Assembly (NCBI GenBank): GCA_018056825.1
Contig: JAGPEW010000006.1
Location: 1 to 13,389, forward strand
From: Candidatus Sordicultor aquaticus
GTDB lineage: Bacteria; Atribacterota; Atribacteria; Atribacterales; Caldatribacteriaceae
DNA length: 13,389 bases
Reading direction: 5' to 3'
The position numbers were made by a program, and so were the translations under genes. Each line of letters starts with the position of its first letter. Position 1 is the stretch's first letter. This document shows positions 1 to 6,989 of this stretch, piece after piece. Below the pieces are notes generated by a model. It was given only the letters and a program-made list of their open reading frames with translations. It was not told where the DNA came from and made no database searches.

Positions 1-399
1 ATCTACTTTTCGCCCATTGACCATAAAATGGCCGTGCAGAACCATCTGTCGGGCATCAGAACGTGAATCTGCCCATCCTGCTCTAAAAACTACATTATCC
101 AATCTTCTCTCTAACAGAGAAAGAAGGTTTTCTCCTGTTACACCGGGAAGGCGGTTAGCTTTTTCAAAATAATTTTTAAATTGATTTTCACTTATACCGT
201 ACATAAACCGTACCCGCTGCTTCTCTTTAAGCTGTAAACCATAACCAGACAGCCTGCGGCGAGACCCTTTCTGCGCTCCCGGTGGAAAAGGTCGTTTTTC
301 CATAGCACATTTATCACTGTAACAGCGAGGACCTTTCAAAAAAAGCTTGCTACTATGTCTTCGGCAGACTCGGCATTTAGCATCAGTATATCTAGACAT
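1..399 (-). CDS. rpsD: Small-subunit ribosomal protein S4, N-terminal part (runs off left edge)
   Basis: S4 is a primary 16S rRNA-binding protein that nucleates assembly of the 30S body, and in many bacteria it represses its own operon. The frame opens at an ATG (397-399) and stays open to base 1, giving 133 residues of about 200. It begins MSRYTDAKCRVC. Cysteines at residues 9, 12, 26 and 31 form the zinc site of the C+ type of S4, with the same numbering as known zinc-binding S4 proteins. The stretch from about residue 90 (LLSLLERRLDNVVFRAG) starts the S4 RNA-binding domain. A ribosome binding site AGGAGG lies 8 bases before the ATG, and the gap to rpsK is 14 bases. The C-terminal third is outside the window. 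No zinc-free copy is visible here. Confidence 0.97.
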   Translation of the reverse strand, partial: MSRYTDAKCRVCRRHSSKLFLKGPRCYSDKCAMEKRPFPPGAQKGSRRRLSGYGLQLKEKQRVRFMYGISENQFKNYFEKANRLPGVTGENLLSLLERRLDNVVFRAGWADSRSDARQMVLHGHFMVNGRKVD

Positions 400-413
400 T
401 TCCTAATCCTCCT

Positions 414-800
414 TCATACCCTTCTTTGTTTAGGCGGCCGACAACCATTATGAGGTATAGGGGTAACATCTTTGATAGAACTGATTATTAAACCCGCTGC
501 CTGTAAAGACCGAATAGCGGTCTCTCTTCCTGAACCCGGGCCTTTTACCAATACCTCTACTTCTCGCAAACCCTGGTCCATAGCTTTCTTGGCCGCTTGC
601 TCAGCAGCTAATTGAGCAGCAAAGGGAGTCCCCTTTTTTGTCCCTTTAAATCCCACAGCACCAGCGCTCGACCAGGATAAAGCGTTTCCCTGTTTATCGG
701 TTATAGAAATAAGAGTATTATTAAAAGTAGACTTTATATGAGCAATACCTTCCCTAACCGTTCTCTTTTCTCTCTTCTTTTTTCTACCTGCTTTAGCCAA
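414..800 (-). CDS. rpsK: Small-subunit ribosomal protein S11
   Basis: S11 sits on the 30S platform near the mRNA exit and contacts 16S rRNA close to S7 and S18. The 128-residue product matches the family length. It has the basic N-terminus (KKKREKRTV), the HIKSTFNNTLISITD strand, and the conserved tail HNGCRPPKQRRV. Asn118-Gly119 in that tail is the site of isoaspartate formation in E. coli S11. The start is a TTG (798-800). The GGAGG at 812-816 is 11 bases upstream, a long spacing, and an in-frame TAG upstream limits the choice. An ATT at 804-806 sits at better spacing and cannot be wholly excluded, but TTG gives the family-typical N-terminus MAKAGRKKK. The 34-base gap before it is the largest in the window; no promoter or hairpin is evident there. 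Confidence 0.97.
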   Translation of the reverse strand: MAKAGRKKKREKRTVREGIAHIKSTFNNTLISITDKQGNALSWSSAGAVGFKGTKKGTPFAAQLAAEQAAKKAMDQGLREVEVLVKGPGSGRETAIRSLQAAGLIISSIKDVTPIPHNGCRPPKQRRV

Positions 801-834
801 ATTAATCTAATCCTCCCTTTATATTCGGTTTTAA

Positions 835-1203
835 TTATTTGCCTCTTTTTGTTCCCGCAGTTCTTCTAGGACCTTTACGAGTCCGAGCATTAGTGCGAGT
901 TCTTTGCCCTCTCACTGGTAGCCCTTGTCTGTGTCTCATACCCCGATAACAGCCAATGGAAATAAGACGCTTAATATTCTGAGAAACCTGGGTTCTCAGC
1001 TCCCCTTCCACGGGGTATTTTTCTACCGCTTTCTGAATTCTATTCAACTCATCGTCGCTCAAATCCTTAACTCTGATTCCGGGGTCTACTTTAGCTTCTT
1101 CCAAAATTTTGGCTGCCAACTTCCTGCCTATTCCATAAATATAAGTGAGAGCAATATCTATCCTTTTCTGGTTGGGTAAATCAATTCCCGCAATTCTGGC
1201 CAT
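835..1203 (-). CDS. rpsM: Small-subunit ribosomal protein S13
   Basis: S13 lies in the 30S head and forms bridges to the 50S subunit (23S helix 38 and L5); its C-terminal tail reaches toward the P-site tRNA. The 122-residue product begins MARIAGIDLPNQKRIDIALTY and contains the helix-hairpin-helix YIYGIGRKLAAKIL (about 22-35). It has the conserved RGMRHRQGLPVRGQRT stretch (about 88-103) and a basic tail ending GTKRGK. The ATG has an AGGAGG (1210-1215) six bases upstream that overlaps the stop of rpmJ. The gap is 10 bases, so the two genes are probably translated in succession from one message. Length and motifs are fully typical. Confidence 0.98.
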   Translation of the reverse strand: MARIAGIDLPNQKRIDIALTYIYGIGRKLAAKILEEAKVDPGIRVKDLSDDELNRIQKAVEKYPVEGELRTQVSQNIKRLISIGCYRGMRHRQGLPVRGQRTRTNARTRKGPRRTAGTKRGK

Positions 1204-1213
1204 AAAAAACCTC

Positions 1214-1327
1214 CTAACCCTGTCTTTGCTTATGACGGGGATTAGAACAAATAACCATCACTCTTCCCCGCCGACGTATAACTTTGCATTTTTCACATCT
1301 CGGTTTCACTGAAGCACTAACTTTCAT
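1214..1327 (-). CDS. rpmJ: Large-subunit ribosomal protein L36 (zinc type)
   Basis: L36 is the smallest 50S protein and helps fold 23S rRNA domain VI near the factor-binding side. This 37-residue gene begins MKVSASVKPRCEKCKV and ends HKQRQG. Cys11, Cys14, Cys27 and His32 make the zinc-ribbon ligand set of the C+ form. It sits between infA (16-base gap) and rpsM (10-base gap), its usual place in Gram-positive-like gene orders. The ATG has a near-perfect ribosome binding site: TAAGGAGGT at 1334-1342, with 7 bases between AGGAGG and ATG. The strong site suits a very short, highly expressed gene. Confidence 0.97.
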   Translation of the reverse strand: MKVSASVKPRCEKCKVIRRRGRVMVICSNPRHKQRQG

Positions 1328-1334
1328 CTTCTTA

Positions 1335-1340
1335 CCTCCT
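1335..1340 (-). promoter_or_regulatory. Ribosome binding site of rpmJ
   Basis: AGGAGG inside TAAGGAGGT (1334-1342), a nine-base match to the complement of the usual 16S rRNA 3' end. The spacing to the rpmJ ATG is 7 bases. It is the longest uninterrupted such match I noticed in the window and fixes the start of this short gene. Confidence 0.9.
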
Positions 1341-1343
1341 TAT

Positions 1344-1562
1344 TCACTTATGCCGATACACAATCCGCCCTTTAGTAGGGTCGTATTTTGATATTTCTAT
1401 GGTAACTTTATCACCAGGAAGAATTCTAATATAATGCATCCTCATTTTACCTGAAATATGAGCCAATATCACTTTACCCGTTTCTAACTCTACTTTAAAC
1501 ATAGCATTGGGTAAAGACTCTAAAACCGTCCCTTGCACTTCAATAACATCTTCTTTACCCAT
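1344..1562 (-). CDS. infA: Translation initiation factor IF-1
   Basis: IF-1 binds the 30S A site during initiation and works with IF-2 and IF-3. The 72-residue product is a single OB fold and matches the family along its whole length: MGKEDVIEVQGTV, then LPNAMFKVEL, AHISGKMRMHYIRILPGDKV, and the ending KGRIVYRHK. The second residue is Gly where Ala or Ser is more common. Its ATG shares one base with the TAA stop of map (TAATG), so translation is probably coupled to map. A GAGG within the acidic map tail codons may act as a distant ribosome binding site. The position between map and rpmJ is standard for Gram-positive-like gene orders. Confidence 0.98.
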   Translation of the reverse strand: MGKEDVIEVQGTVLESLPNAMFKVELETGKVILAHISGKMRMHYIRILPGDKVTIEISKYDPTKGRIVYRHK

Positions 1563-2323
1563 TAGTAATCTTCATCCTCATCACAAGTTAAAATTACCGG
1601 TCCTTCTTTAGTAACCCAAACGGTGTGCTCAAAATGAGCTGATAAACCACCATCTTTAGTTACCACTGTCCAATCATCATCCAATATTTCTACCTGGTAT
1701 CCTTTTTCATTAGCCATAGGTTCGATAGCCAAAACTACCCCCTCTTCAATGATTTCTCCCCGACCTTTCTTCCCAAAATTAGGTATTTGAGGCGCTTCGT
1801 GCAAGGCCCTACCCACACCATGCCCCACAAAATCTCTCACCACGGAAAACCCTGCAGATTCAATAGTTTCCTGAACGGCGTGAGATATGTCACCAATTCT
1901 ATTACCCGGTACAGCTCTTTTTATTCCCTCATATAAAGATTTTTTTGTCACTTCTATCAGTCTCTGCGCCACAGGATTATCATCACCTGCTACCACACTA
2001 AAAGCAGCATCGGTATAAAACCCTTGAAATTCCACCCCTATATCCACGCTCACTAAATCTCCCCTTTTAATTATCCGTTCTCCCGGAATCCCATGTACTA
2101 CTTGCTCATTAATAGAAACACAGATAGAGGCTGGATAACCTTGAAAACCAAAGAAAGCCGGCCGAGCTTTATGACTTCTTATTAAGTCTGCGGCTACCTC
2201 ATCCAAAAAAGAGGTTTTAACCCCCGGAATTATCAATCTTCTTATTTCCCGGATAACCTCAGCTAAAATCTTTCCACTTTGGCTAATCTTTTCCACTTCA
2301 TCTTCATTTACTAACTTGCTCAC
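1562..2323 (-). CDS. map: Methionine aminopeptidase, type I
   Basis: This enzyme removes the initiator methionine from nascent proteins in the cytoplasm. The 253-residue protein has all five metal ligands of the dinuclear site: Asp94 (SVDIG), Asp105 (YTDAA), His168 (GHGVG), Glu201 (AIEPM) and Glu232 (HFEHT). The spacing between them is identical to the E. coli enzyme (97, 108, 171, 204, 235). His77 in VVHGIP matches the conserved substrate-side histidine. No N-terminal zinc-finger or SH3-binding extension is present, so it is the short type Ia form. The start is a GTG at 2321-2323 that overlaps the adk stop (GTGA); only a weak, distant ribosome binding site is seen, so coupling to adk is likely. 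The C-terminus is acidic (CDEDEDY). An ATG start was not found nearby. Confidence 0.97.
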   Translation of the reverse strand: MSKLVNEDEVEKISQSGKILAEVIREIRRLIIPGVKTSFLDEVAADLIRSHKARPAFFGFQGYPASICVSINEQVVHGIPGERIIKRGDLVSVDIGVEFQGFYTDAAFSVVAGDDNPVAQRLIEVTKKSLYEGIKRAVPGNRIGDISHAVQETIESAGFSVVRDFVGHGVGRALHEAPQIPNFGKKGRGEIIEEGVVLAIEPMANEKGYQVEILDDDWTVVTKDGGLSAHFEHTVWVTKEGPVILTCDEDEDY

Positions 2324-2979
2324 TGCTTAGCCGTCACTTCCTTCAAAACCTCCTTAACCCTATTATATACTTCTTCTATAGGGGCACTAGATGGAATAAC
2401 CTGCAACAAGTTCCGTTTCTCATAAAAATCAATTAAAGGCTTAGTCTCTTGTTCATAAGTTTCCAGCCGCTTGCGAATTACTTCCGGCTTATCATCATCT
2501 CTCTGTACCAGCTTTCCCCCACACCGGTCACAGATTTCATCCTGGCGAGGAGGATTAGAAAGAAGGTTATAAGGAGTTTGGCAGTTCTCACAAACCCGCC
2601 GAGAGGAAAGTCTCTTTATTACTTCCTCCTTATCTACTGCAAAATAAAGAACTACGTCTAAGGACAACCCTCTTTCTCTGAGCATTTCTTCCAAAGCTTC
2701 TGCTTGCTTTATGGTCCGAGGGAAACCATCCAGAATAAAACCCGACCATAGATTATCCTGGTCAATTTTCTCTTTAACTATACCTATTACCACATCATCA
2801 GGAACTAACTTTCCACTTTTCACAAACTCTTCAGCTTTTTTACCCCAAGGAGTTTGATTTTTTATAGCCAGGCGAATTATATCACCGGTGGACAAGGTGT
2901 TAATCCCTAAGTCCTTCTCCATCATTTTAGCCTGTGTTCCCTTACCTGCTCCTGGAGGTCCCAATAAAACTATGCGCAA
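2320..2979 (-). CDS. adk: Adenylate kinase, zinc-lid form
   Basis: Catalyses ATP + AMP = 2 ADP and balances cytosolic adenine nucleotides. The 219-residue protein has the P-loop GPPGAGKGT at 7-15, the AMP-binding stretch STGDIIR (30-36), and DGFPRT at 84-89. It has a long LID domain with Cys130, Cys133, Cys150 and Cys153, the four-cysteine zinc site seen in Gram-positive and many thermophile adenylate kinases. The start is TTG (2977-2979) with GGAG nine bases upstream; it gives the expected N-terminus MRIVLLGPPG with no spare residues. It lies 17 bases after secY and overlaps map by four bases. Its place within the ribosomal operon ties nucleotide balance to ribosome output (inference). Confidence 0.98.
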   Translation of the reverse strand: MRIVLLGPPGAGKGTQAKMMEKDLGINTLSTGDIIRLAIKNQTPWGKKAEEFVKSGKLVPDDVVIGIVKEKIDQDNLWSGFILDGFPRTIKQAEALEEMLRERGLSLDVVLYFAVDKEEVIKRLSSRRVCENCQTPYNLLSNPPRQDEICDRCGGKLVQRDDDKPEVIRKRLETYEQETKPLIDFYEKRNLLQVIPSSAPIEEVYNRVKEVLKEVTAKQ

Positions 2980-2996
2980 TTTCTCTTTCTCCTTTC

Positions 2997-4265
2997 TTAT
3001 TTACGGATAAAACCTTCATAATGCCTCATAAGTAGCTGAGCTTCCAATTGTCTCACCGTCTCAATGGCCACTCCTACCATAATGAGGATCGCTGTTCCTC
3101 CAAAATAAAAAGTAGTAACTTTAGTTAAATCGGTTACGATATTGGGAACTATAGCGATAAAGGTTAAAAACAAAGCTCCCCATAAAGTAATACGGGAAAG
3201 AGTACGGTCTAAATATTCTACTGTCGGTCTTCCTGGCCTTATCCCCGGAATAAAACCACCATACTTCTGCATATTATCAGCTAACTCTGCAGGGTTAAAA
3301 GAAACTGCAGTATAAAAATAGGTGAAAAATATGATTAGAGCCGCGTAAAGAGAAAGATACAAAGGAGAATTAGGAGAAAGAGCATTAGCCACGCTTTTCA
3401 TAATCTCTGACCCTTGAAAAAACTGGGCTAAAGTAGCAGGAAAAAGAAGAATAGAAGAAGCAAAAATGATAGGGATTACTCCTCCTTGCACCACTCTAAT
3501 AGGTATATGAGTACTTTGCCCCCCATACATTCTCCTTCCCACTACTCTTTTAGCATATTGAACTGGGATTCTCCTCTGTGCTTCTTGGAAAGCTACAACT
3601 AGAGCAATAATCACTACATTCATCACTAAAGCTAAAACAAAATACAAAAGATTAATTTCTCCTACTCCAATCAGAGAGAAAGTTCTCACCATTTGAGGGA
3701 GTAATCGAGCTATAATACCAGCAAAAATGATCAGAGAAGTCCCGTTACCTATCCCAAAATCAGAAATCAATTCTCCCAACCACATCAAAAATATGGTCCC
3801 GGCAGTAAGAGTAAGAAGAACAGTTATTTTATATCCCCAACCGGGGTAAAGAACTACTCCCATGCCTTCAATCCAAGAGGTTATTCCAAACCCCTGTACT
3901 AAAGCTAGCAGAATAGCAAACCACCTGGTATACTGAGCGATTTTATCTCTTCCCTCTTCTCCGCTCTTGCTTAATTCTTCTAGGCTCGGGATAACCGCTG
4001 TTAGAAGCTGGATAATAATAGAAGCATTAATATAAGGAACGATACCCAGAGCTAAAATAGAAAAATTACTCAAGGCACCACCGGCGAACATATCCAGAAA
4101 ACCTAAAATTCCGCCTTGAGAGAAAACATTGGCTAAGGCTCGAGGGTCAATTCCTGGAACAGGAATATGAGCACCAACGCGAAAAACCACCAACATAAGG
4201 ATAGTAAAAAGCACTCTCCTTTTTAGGTCTGGTATTCGAAATAGTTTTAGCAGTGATTCCCACAT
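2997..4265 (-). CDS. secY: Preprotein translocase subunit SecY
   Basis: SecY forms the protein-conducting channel of the Sec translocon in the cytoplasmic membrane, with SecE and SecG encoded elsewhere. The 422-residue product has the pattern of ten hydrophobic segments, starting at about residue 17 (VLFTILMLVVFRVGAHIPVPG). The plug region is GGILGFLDMFAGGALSNFSI (51-70). A cytosolic loop with EEGRDKIAQYTRW lies near 103-115. The loop RRIPVQYAKRVVGRRMYGG (231-249) and the loop KYGGFIPGIRPGRPT (334-348) are the ribosome and SecA contact loops. The gene follows rplO with a one-base gap; its ribosome binding site (GAGGT) is inside the last rplO codons. The length is slightly shorter than E. coli SecY and typical for Gram-positives. 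Confidence 0.98.
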   Translation of the reverse strand: MWESLLKLFRIPDLKRRVLFTILMLVVFRVGAHIPVPGIDPRALANVFSQGGILGFLDMFAGGALSNFSILALGIVPYINASIIIQLLTAVIPSLEELSKSGEEGRDKIAQYTRWFAILLALVQGFGITSWIEGMGVVLYPGWGYKITVLLTLTAGTIFLMWLGELISDFGIGNGTSLIIFAGIIARLLPQMVRTFSLIGVGEINLLYFVLALVMNVVIIALVVAFQEAQRRIPVQYAKRVVGRRMYGGQSTHIPIRVVQGGVIPIIFASSILLFPATLAQFFQGSEIMKSVANALSPNSPLYLSLYAALIIFFTYFYTAVSFNPAELADNMQKYGGFIPGIRPGRPTVEYLDRTLSRITLWGALFLTFIAIVPNIVTDLTKVTTFYFGGTAILIMVGVAIETVRQLEAQLLMRHYEGFIRK

Positions 4266-4266
4266 T

Positions 4267-4707
4267 TTATACTACCTCTGCTCTTCCGCCTTTTTCTTCA
4301 ATTTTCTCTTTAGCCGAAAGAGAAAAGGCATTAGCTTTCACTATTAATTTTTTATCTAGTTTTCCCTGAGCTAAAATCTTAACTGGAAGCTGCGAATTCT
4401 TAATTAACCCTGCTTTTTGCAACAGTTCTTTGTTTACTTCTTCTCCTTCTGCAAAGCGATTAAGGACCTCTATATTAACTATTTGCCATTCTTCCTTACT
4501 CAGGCTTCGGAATCCTCTTTTAGGAATACGACGTACCAAGGGCATTTGCCCTCCCTCAAAGTAAGGAGGAATCCCGCTACCTGAACGAGATTTTTGCCCA
4601 GTATGCCCTCGCCCACTAGTCTTTCCATGACCTGAACCTACACCTCGACCCACTCTCTTTGGGTAATGAAAAGAACCATCCTGGGGTTTTAATTCATTAA
4701 CTCCCAT
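4267..4707 (-). CDS. rplO: Large-subunit ribosomal protein L15
   Basis: L15 is a late-assembly 50S protein that threads a long basic, glycine-rich arm into 23S rRNA. The 146-residue product has that arm at the N-terminus: LKPQDGSFHYPKRVGRGVGSG, then HGKTSGRGHTGQKSRSG (about 28-44). The globular part follows from about residue 50, with FEGGQMPLVRRIPKRGF. The C-terminus is the usual alpha/beta fold ending GGRAEVV. The ATG is one base after the stop of rpmD, with GGAG nine bases upstream inside the rpmD end. Length and layout are typical. Confidence 0.97.
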   Translation of the reverse strand: MGVNELKPQDGSFHYPKRVGRGVGSGHGKTSGRGHTGQKSRSGSGIPPYFEGGQMPLVRRIPKRGFRSLSKEEWQIVNIEVLNRFAEGEEVNKELLQKAGLIKNSQLPVKILAQGKLDKKLIVKANAFSLSAKEKIEEKGGRAEVV

Positions 4708-4708
4708 A

Positions 4709-4909
4709 CTATCTTTCTCCTTCCTCTACGGTTTCTACTTCTAAAAGATAACTTACTTTATCAATCATACCTCTCAAGGAGGAAGAATCTTTATGACACA
4801 CCGTCTGATTTAATTTACGGAGGCCTAAAGCCCTAACTGTTTTTTTGTGAGACTCCGGCCTCCCAATAGGGCTTTTCTTTAGAGTAATTTTCAGCAATTT
4901 ATCTCCCAT
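4709..4909 (-). CDS. rpmD: Large-subunit ribosomal protein L30
   Basis: L30 is a small 50S protein on the solvent side. The product of 66 residues is a little longer than the common 58-62, through a short N-terminal lead (MGDK) and an acidic tail (VEEGER). The core LKITLKKSPIGRPESHKKTVRALGLRKLNQ is plainly L30. The following segment CHKDSSSLRGMIDKVSYLLEVE matches the usual D-x-x-x-x-RGMI-x-x-V pattern. The ATG has GGAGAG five bases upstream, and the gap to rpsE is 12 bases. Its place between rpsE and rplO is the standard one. Presence of this gene argues against lineages that lack L30, such as Cyanobacteria. Confidence 0.96.
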   Translation of the reverse strand: MGDKLLKITLKKSPIGRPESHKKTVRALGLRKLNQTVCHKDSSSLRGMIDKVSYLLEVETVEEGER

Positions 4910-4921
4910 TTTTTCTCTCCT

Positions 4922-5431
4922 TTAGCGAGATACGGTAAAGAAATCTTTTACTTCTTTTCCTCGTAGCCGGGCCACTTCCCGAGGGTCTTTTAAATCCGCA
5001 AGACCTCGCATCGTAGCTCGAGCTAAATTCACAGGATTGTTACTCCCTAAAGATTTAGTCAACACATCTTTTATACCTGCTACTTCTAAAACCGCTCTCA
5101 CCGCTCCACCGGCAATAACTCCCGTTCCCGGTGCAGCAGGCCTTAAAACTACTCGGCTGGCTCCGGCTTTCCCCACCAACTCATGAGTAATAGTGGTACC
5201 TCTTCTGGGAAATTGAATCAAAGATTTTCGAGCTTTTTCAGTGGCCTTTCTCACTGCATCTGGAACTTCTTTAGCTTTACCGGTCCCAATACCTACCACT
5301 CCTTCTCCATTTCCCACTGCCACTACAGCTCGAAAACCAAAACGCTTACCTCCCTTAGCTACTTTGCTGACTCGACTTACTCCTATTAATCTCTCTTTAA
5401 GCTCTAAACCTTCTGGTTTTACTCGCTTCAT
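4922..5431 (-). CDS. rpsE: Small-subunit ribosomal protein S5
   Basis: S5 lies at the mRNA entry side of the 30S subunit with S3 and S4 and affects decoding accuracy. The 169-residue product has the double-stranded RNA-binding-like N-terminal domain with LIGVSRVSKVAKGGKRFGF (15-33), holding the loop where spectinomycin resistance changes arise in E. coli. The C-terminal domain has RPAAPGTGVIAGGAVRAVLE (97-116) and the ending SLGSNNPVNLARATMRGL. The ATG (5429-5431) has GGAGG seven bases upstream, and the gap to rplR is 18 bases. The sequence looks complete and ordinary. Confidence 0.98.
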   Translation of the reverse strand: MKRVKPEGLELKERLIGVSRVSKVAKGGKRFGFRAVVAVGNGEGVVGIGTGKAKEVPDAVRKATEKARKSLIQFPRRGTTITHELVGKAGASRVVLRPAAPGTGVIAGGAVRAVLEVAGIKDVLTKSLGSNNPVNLARATMRGLADLKDPREVARLRGKEVKDFFTVSR

Positions 5432-5449
5432 TCTTCAACCTCCATCCGC

Positions 5450-5809
5450 TTAAAATCGCAATCCGCCTTCTCTGGCTCCATCGGCTAAAGCCTCAACTCG
5501 ACCGTGATATTTATATCCTCCCCGATCGAAGACTACAGTTTCTATTCCCTTTTCCTGAGCTTTTTGAGCCAGTAGCTTTCCTACCTCTTTAGCTATTTCC
5601 GCTTTAGAGCCACTTCTTCCTTTAATCTCGACAGAAAGAGAAGAAGCAGCTACCAAGGTTTTTCCTTCATCATCGCTAATAATCTGTCCATATATGTGCC
5701 TGAGGCTACGGAAAACAGCAAGGCGAGGGCACTCTGTGCTCCCCCATACTTTTTTTCGTATCCTTCTATGTCTTTTATCTCTTTTTTCCTTTTTTTCCTC
5801 TACTGACAT
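5450..5809 (-). CDS. rplR: Large-subunit ribosomal protein L18
   Basis: L18 binds 5S rRNA in the central protuberance together with L5. The 119-residue product starts with a highly charged arm (EKKEKRDKRHRRIRKKVWG). The body contains PRLAVFRSLRHIYGQIISDD (about 29-48) and TLVAASSLS, and it ends with DRGGYKYHGRVEALADGAREGG and LRF, the classic L18 tail. The ATG has GGGAGAG upstream and a 15-base gap from rplF. The N-terminal arm is somewhat longer in charged residues than in E. coli L18 but within the family range. Confidence 0.98.
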   Translation of the reverse strand: MSVEEKKEKRDKRHRRIRKKVWGSTECPRLAVFRSLRHIYGQIISDDEGKTLVAASSLSVEIKGRSGSKAEIAKEVGKLLAQKAQEKGIETVVFDRGGYKYHGRVEALADGAREGGLRF

Positions 5810-5824
5810 AATAAAACTCTCCCT

Positions 5825-6361
5825 TCACTTGGCTGCTGCTTTACCTTGTTTTCTCCTGGTAACTTCACCCACATACTTAATTCCTGTACCATGATAGGGC
5901 TCTACTTTTTTCAGCTTCTTAATATTAGCCGCCACCTGACCTACTTTCTCTTTATCGGCACCTTTTACTTTCACTACCTGCCCTTCCACCTCAAAGGTAA
6001 TACCGGAAGGAGGTTCCACCTCTATAGGATGAGAAAATCCCAAGTTCAGGACTAAATTTTGTCCTTTCTTCTGAGCTCGATAGCCCAATCCATTAATCTC
6101 CAGAGCTTTCTCAAAACCCCGGGATACTCCCTCCACCATATTAGCTACCAAACTCCGAGTTAAACCATGAAGAGAACGATCTAATTTATCTTCTCCCTCT
6201 CTAATTACCTGAATAGTATTTCCCTCTTTCTCTACTTTCATCCGAGGGTGAATTTCTCTCTCTAAGGTGCCCAAAGGACCTTTAACCACTACTCTACGAC
6301 TATCAATTTCTACACTTACACCATTTGGTATCACTATCGGTTTCTTTCCTATACGGGACAT
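5825..6361 (-). CDS. rplF: Large-subunit ribosomal protein L6
   Basis: L6 lies near the GTPase centre and the sarcin-ricin loop on the 50S subunit. The ATG at 6359-6361 gives 178 residues starting MSRIGKKPIVIPNGV, the exact family N-terminus. The open frame extends 14 codons further upstream, but those residues are unlike L6 and overlap rpsH. AGGAGG at 6369-6374, directly after the rpsH stop, is seven bases from this ATG. Two tandem L6 domains are seen, and the signature EPYHGTGIKYVGE lies near the C-terminus, followed by a basic tail. It forms part of the spc block, with a 13-base gap after rpsH. Confidence 0.98.
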   Translation of the reverse strand: MSRIGKKPIVIPNGVSVEIDSRRVVVKGPLGTLEREIHPRMKVEKEGNTIQVIREGEDKLDRSLHGLTRSLVANMVEGVSRGFEKALEINGLGYRAQKKGQNLVLNLGFSHPIEVEPPSGITFEVEGQVVKVKGADKEKVGQVAANIKKLKKVEPYHGTGIKYVGEVTRRKQGKAAAK

Positions 6362-6368
6362 GCTTAAT

Positions 6369-6374
6369 CCTCCT
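6369..6374 (-). promoter_or_regulatory. Ribosome binding site that sets the rplF start
   Basis: AGGAGG lies between the rpsH stop and the ATG at 6361, with 7 bases of spacing. It rejects the longer frame opening at 6403, which would begin well inside rpsH. Confidence 0.88.
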
Positions 6375-6776
6375 TCACCAAATGTAGCAAATAACTTCCC
6401 CACCTACACCTATTTTTTTTGCTTCTTTTCCCGTCATCACCCCTTGAGAAGTAGAAACCACTACGGTGCCCATTCCCCCCAAAAGCACGGGTATTTCATT
6501 TCTCTTGGCATATACTCTCAATCCTGGCTTACTTATTCTTTTCAAACCATTGATTACTCTTTCTCGATTCGGACCATACTTTAGCTCGATAATCAAATCG
6601 CTTTTTTCTCCTTCCGGAGCAAGAACTTTATAATCATTAATATAACCTTCTTCTTTGAGAATTCGAGCTATCTCAATTTTAGGCCGAGAAACAGGAACCC
6701 TAACTGTGTTTTCTCCTGCTTTTAAGGCATTCCTTATCCTCGTCAGCATATCGGCAATAGGATCTGTATGAGCCAC
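6375..6776 (-). CDS. rpsH: Small-subunit ribosomal protein S8
   Basis: S8 binds 16S helix 21 early in assembly, and in E. coli it represses the spc operon by binding mRNA at the rplE start. The chosen start is a GTG at 6774-6776, giving 133 residues starting MAHTDPIADMLTRIRNA, which matches the family N-terminus. The frame also opens at a TTG at 6797 inside the rpsN end, but AGGAGG at 6785-6790 is correctly placed only for the GTG (8 bases). The C-terminal RNA-binding signature is intact: STSQGVMTGKEAKKIGVGGE, then VICYIW. It follows rpsN by 14 bases. Confidence 0.96.
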   Translation of the reverse strand: MAHTDPIADMLTRIRNALKAGENTVRVPVSRPKIEIARILKEEGYINDYKVLAPEGEKSDLIIELKYGPNRERVINGLKRISKPGLRVYAKRNEIPVLLGGMGTVVVSTSQGVMTGKEAKKIGVGGEVICYIW

Positions 6777-6784
6777 TATGTTTT

Positions 6785-6790
6785 CCTCCT
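6785..6790 (-). promoter_or_regulatory. Ribosome binding site that sets the rpsH GTG start
   Basis: AGGAGG directly after the rpsN stop codon, 8 bases before the GTG at 6776. The alternative TTG at 6797 lies upstream of this site, so it cannot be served by it. Confidence 0.88.
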
Positions 6791-6976
6791 TTACCAACTC
6801 GATTTGGTTACTCCCGGTATTTCGCCTTTACTCGCCAAATTACGAAAACAAATCCTGCACAAACCAAACTCCCGTAAGTAACCCCGAGGCCTTCCACACA
6901 AACTACATCTATTTCTGTAACGAACTTTGAATTTTAAATCTTTTTTTTCTCTTTCTACTTTAGCTTTACGAGCCAT
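6791..6976 (-). CDS. rpsN: Small-subunit ribosomal protein S14, zinc type (61 residues)
   Basis: S14 is in the 30S head next to S3, S10 and S19. This is the short zinc form (also called rpsZ or type Z): 61 residues, MARKAKVEREKK to IPGVTKSSW. The zinc ribbon ligands are Cys24, Cys27, Cys40 and Cys43 (CSLCGRPRGYLREFGLCRIC). The open frame extends 22 codons upstream into rplE, but AGGAGG at 6984-6989, seven bases before the ATG, and the family N-terminus both favour this start. The gap to rplE is 13 bases. Short zinc S14 is standard in most Gram-positives and thermophiles, while the E. coli type is about 100 residues and lacks zinc. Confidence 0.97.
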   Translation of the reverse strand: MARKAKVEREKKDLKFKVRYRNRCSLCGRPRGYLREFGLCRICFRNLASKGEIPGVTKSSW

Positions 6977-6983
6977 TAACAAA

Positions 6984-6989
6984 CCTCCT
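6984..6989 (-). promoter_or_regulatory. Ribosome binding site that sets the rpsN start
   Basis: AGGAGG immediately after the rplE TAG stop, 7 bases before the rpsN ATG at 6976. It supports the 61-residue product over the 83-codon open frame. Confidence 0.88.

Noticed and set aside
801..834. AT-rich 34-base gap between rpsM and rpsK as a promoter
   Set aside because: It is too short for a full promoter, no -35 and -10 pair at proper spacing is seen, and it contains the rpsK ribosome binding site.
925..1179. Open frame on the plus strand opposite rpsM, and similar plus-strand frames opposite most genes
   Set aside because: They lie fully antisense to conserved ribosomal genes, lack ribosome binding sites, and have no recognisable protein motifs. 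They are shadow frames.
1203..1209. Run of six T on the coding strand before rpsM as a terminator tail
   Set aside because: It has no stem upstream and lies between the ribosome binding site and the ATG of rpsM, so it is a spacer.
6362..6403. Longer rplF start adding 14 residues
   Set aside because: The extra residues overlap the rpsH end and are unlike L6. The ATG at 6361 has AGGAGG at 7 bases and gives the family N-terminus.
6777..6797. Longer rpsH start (TTG at 6797) giving seven extra residues
   Set aside because: The only good ribosome binding site (6785-6790) lies downstream of that TTG and fits the GTG at 6776. The extra residues are not part of the S8 family.
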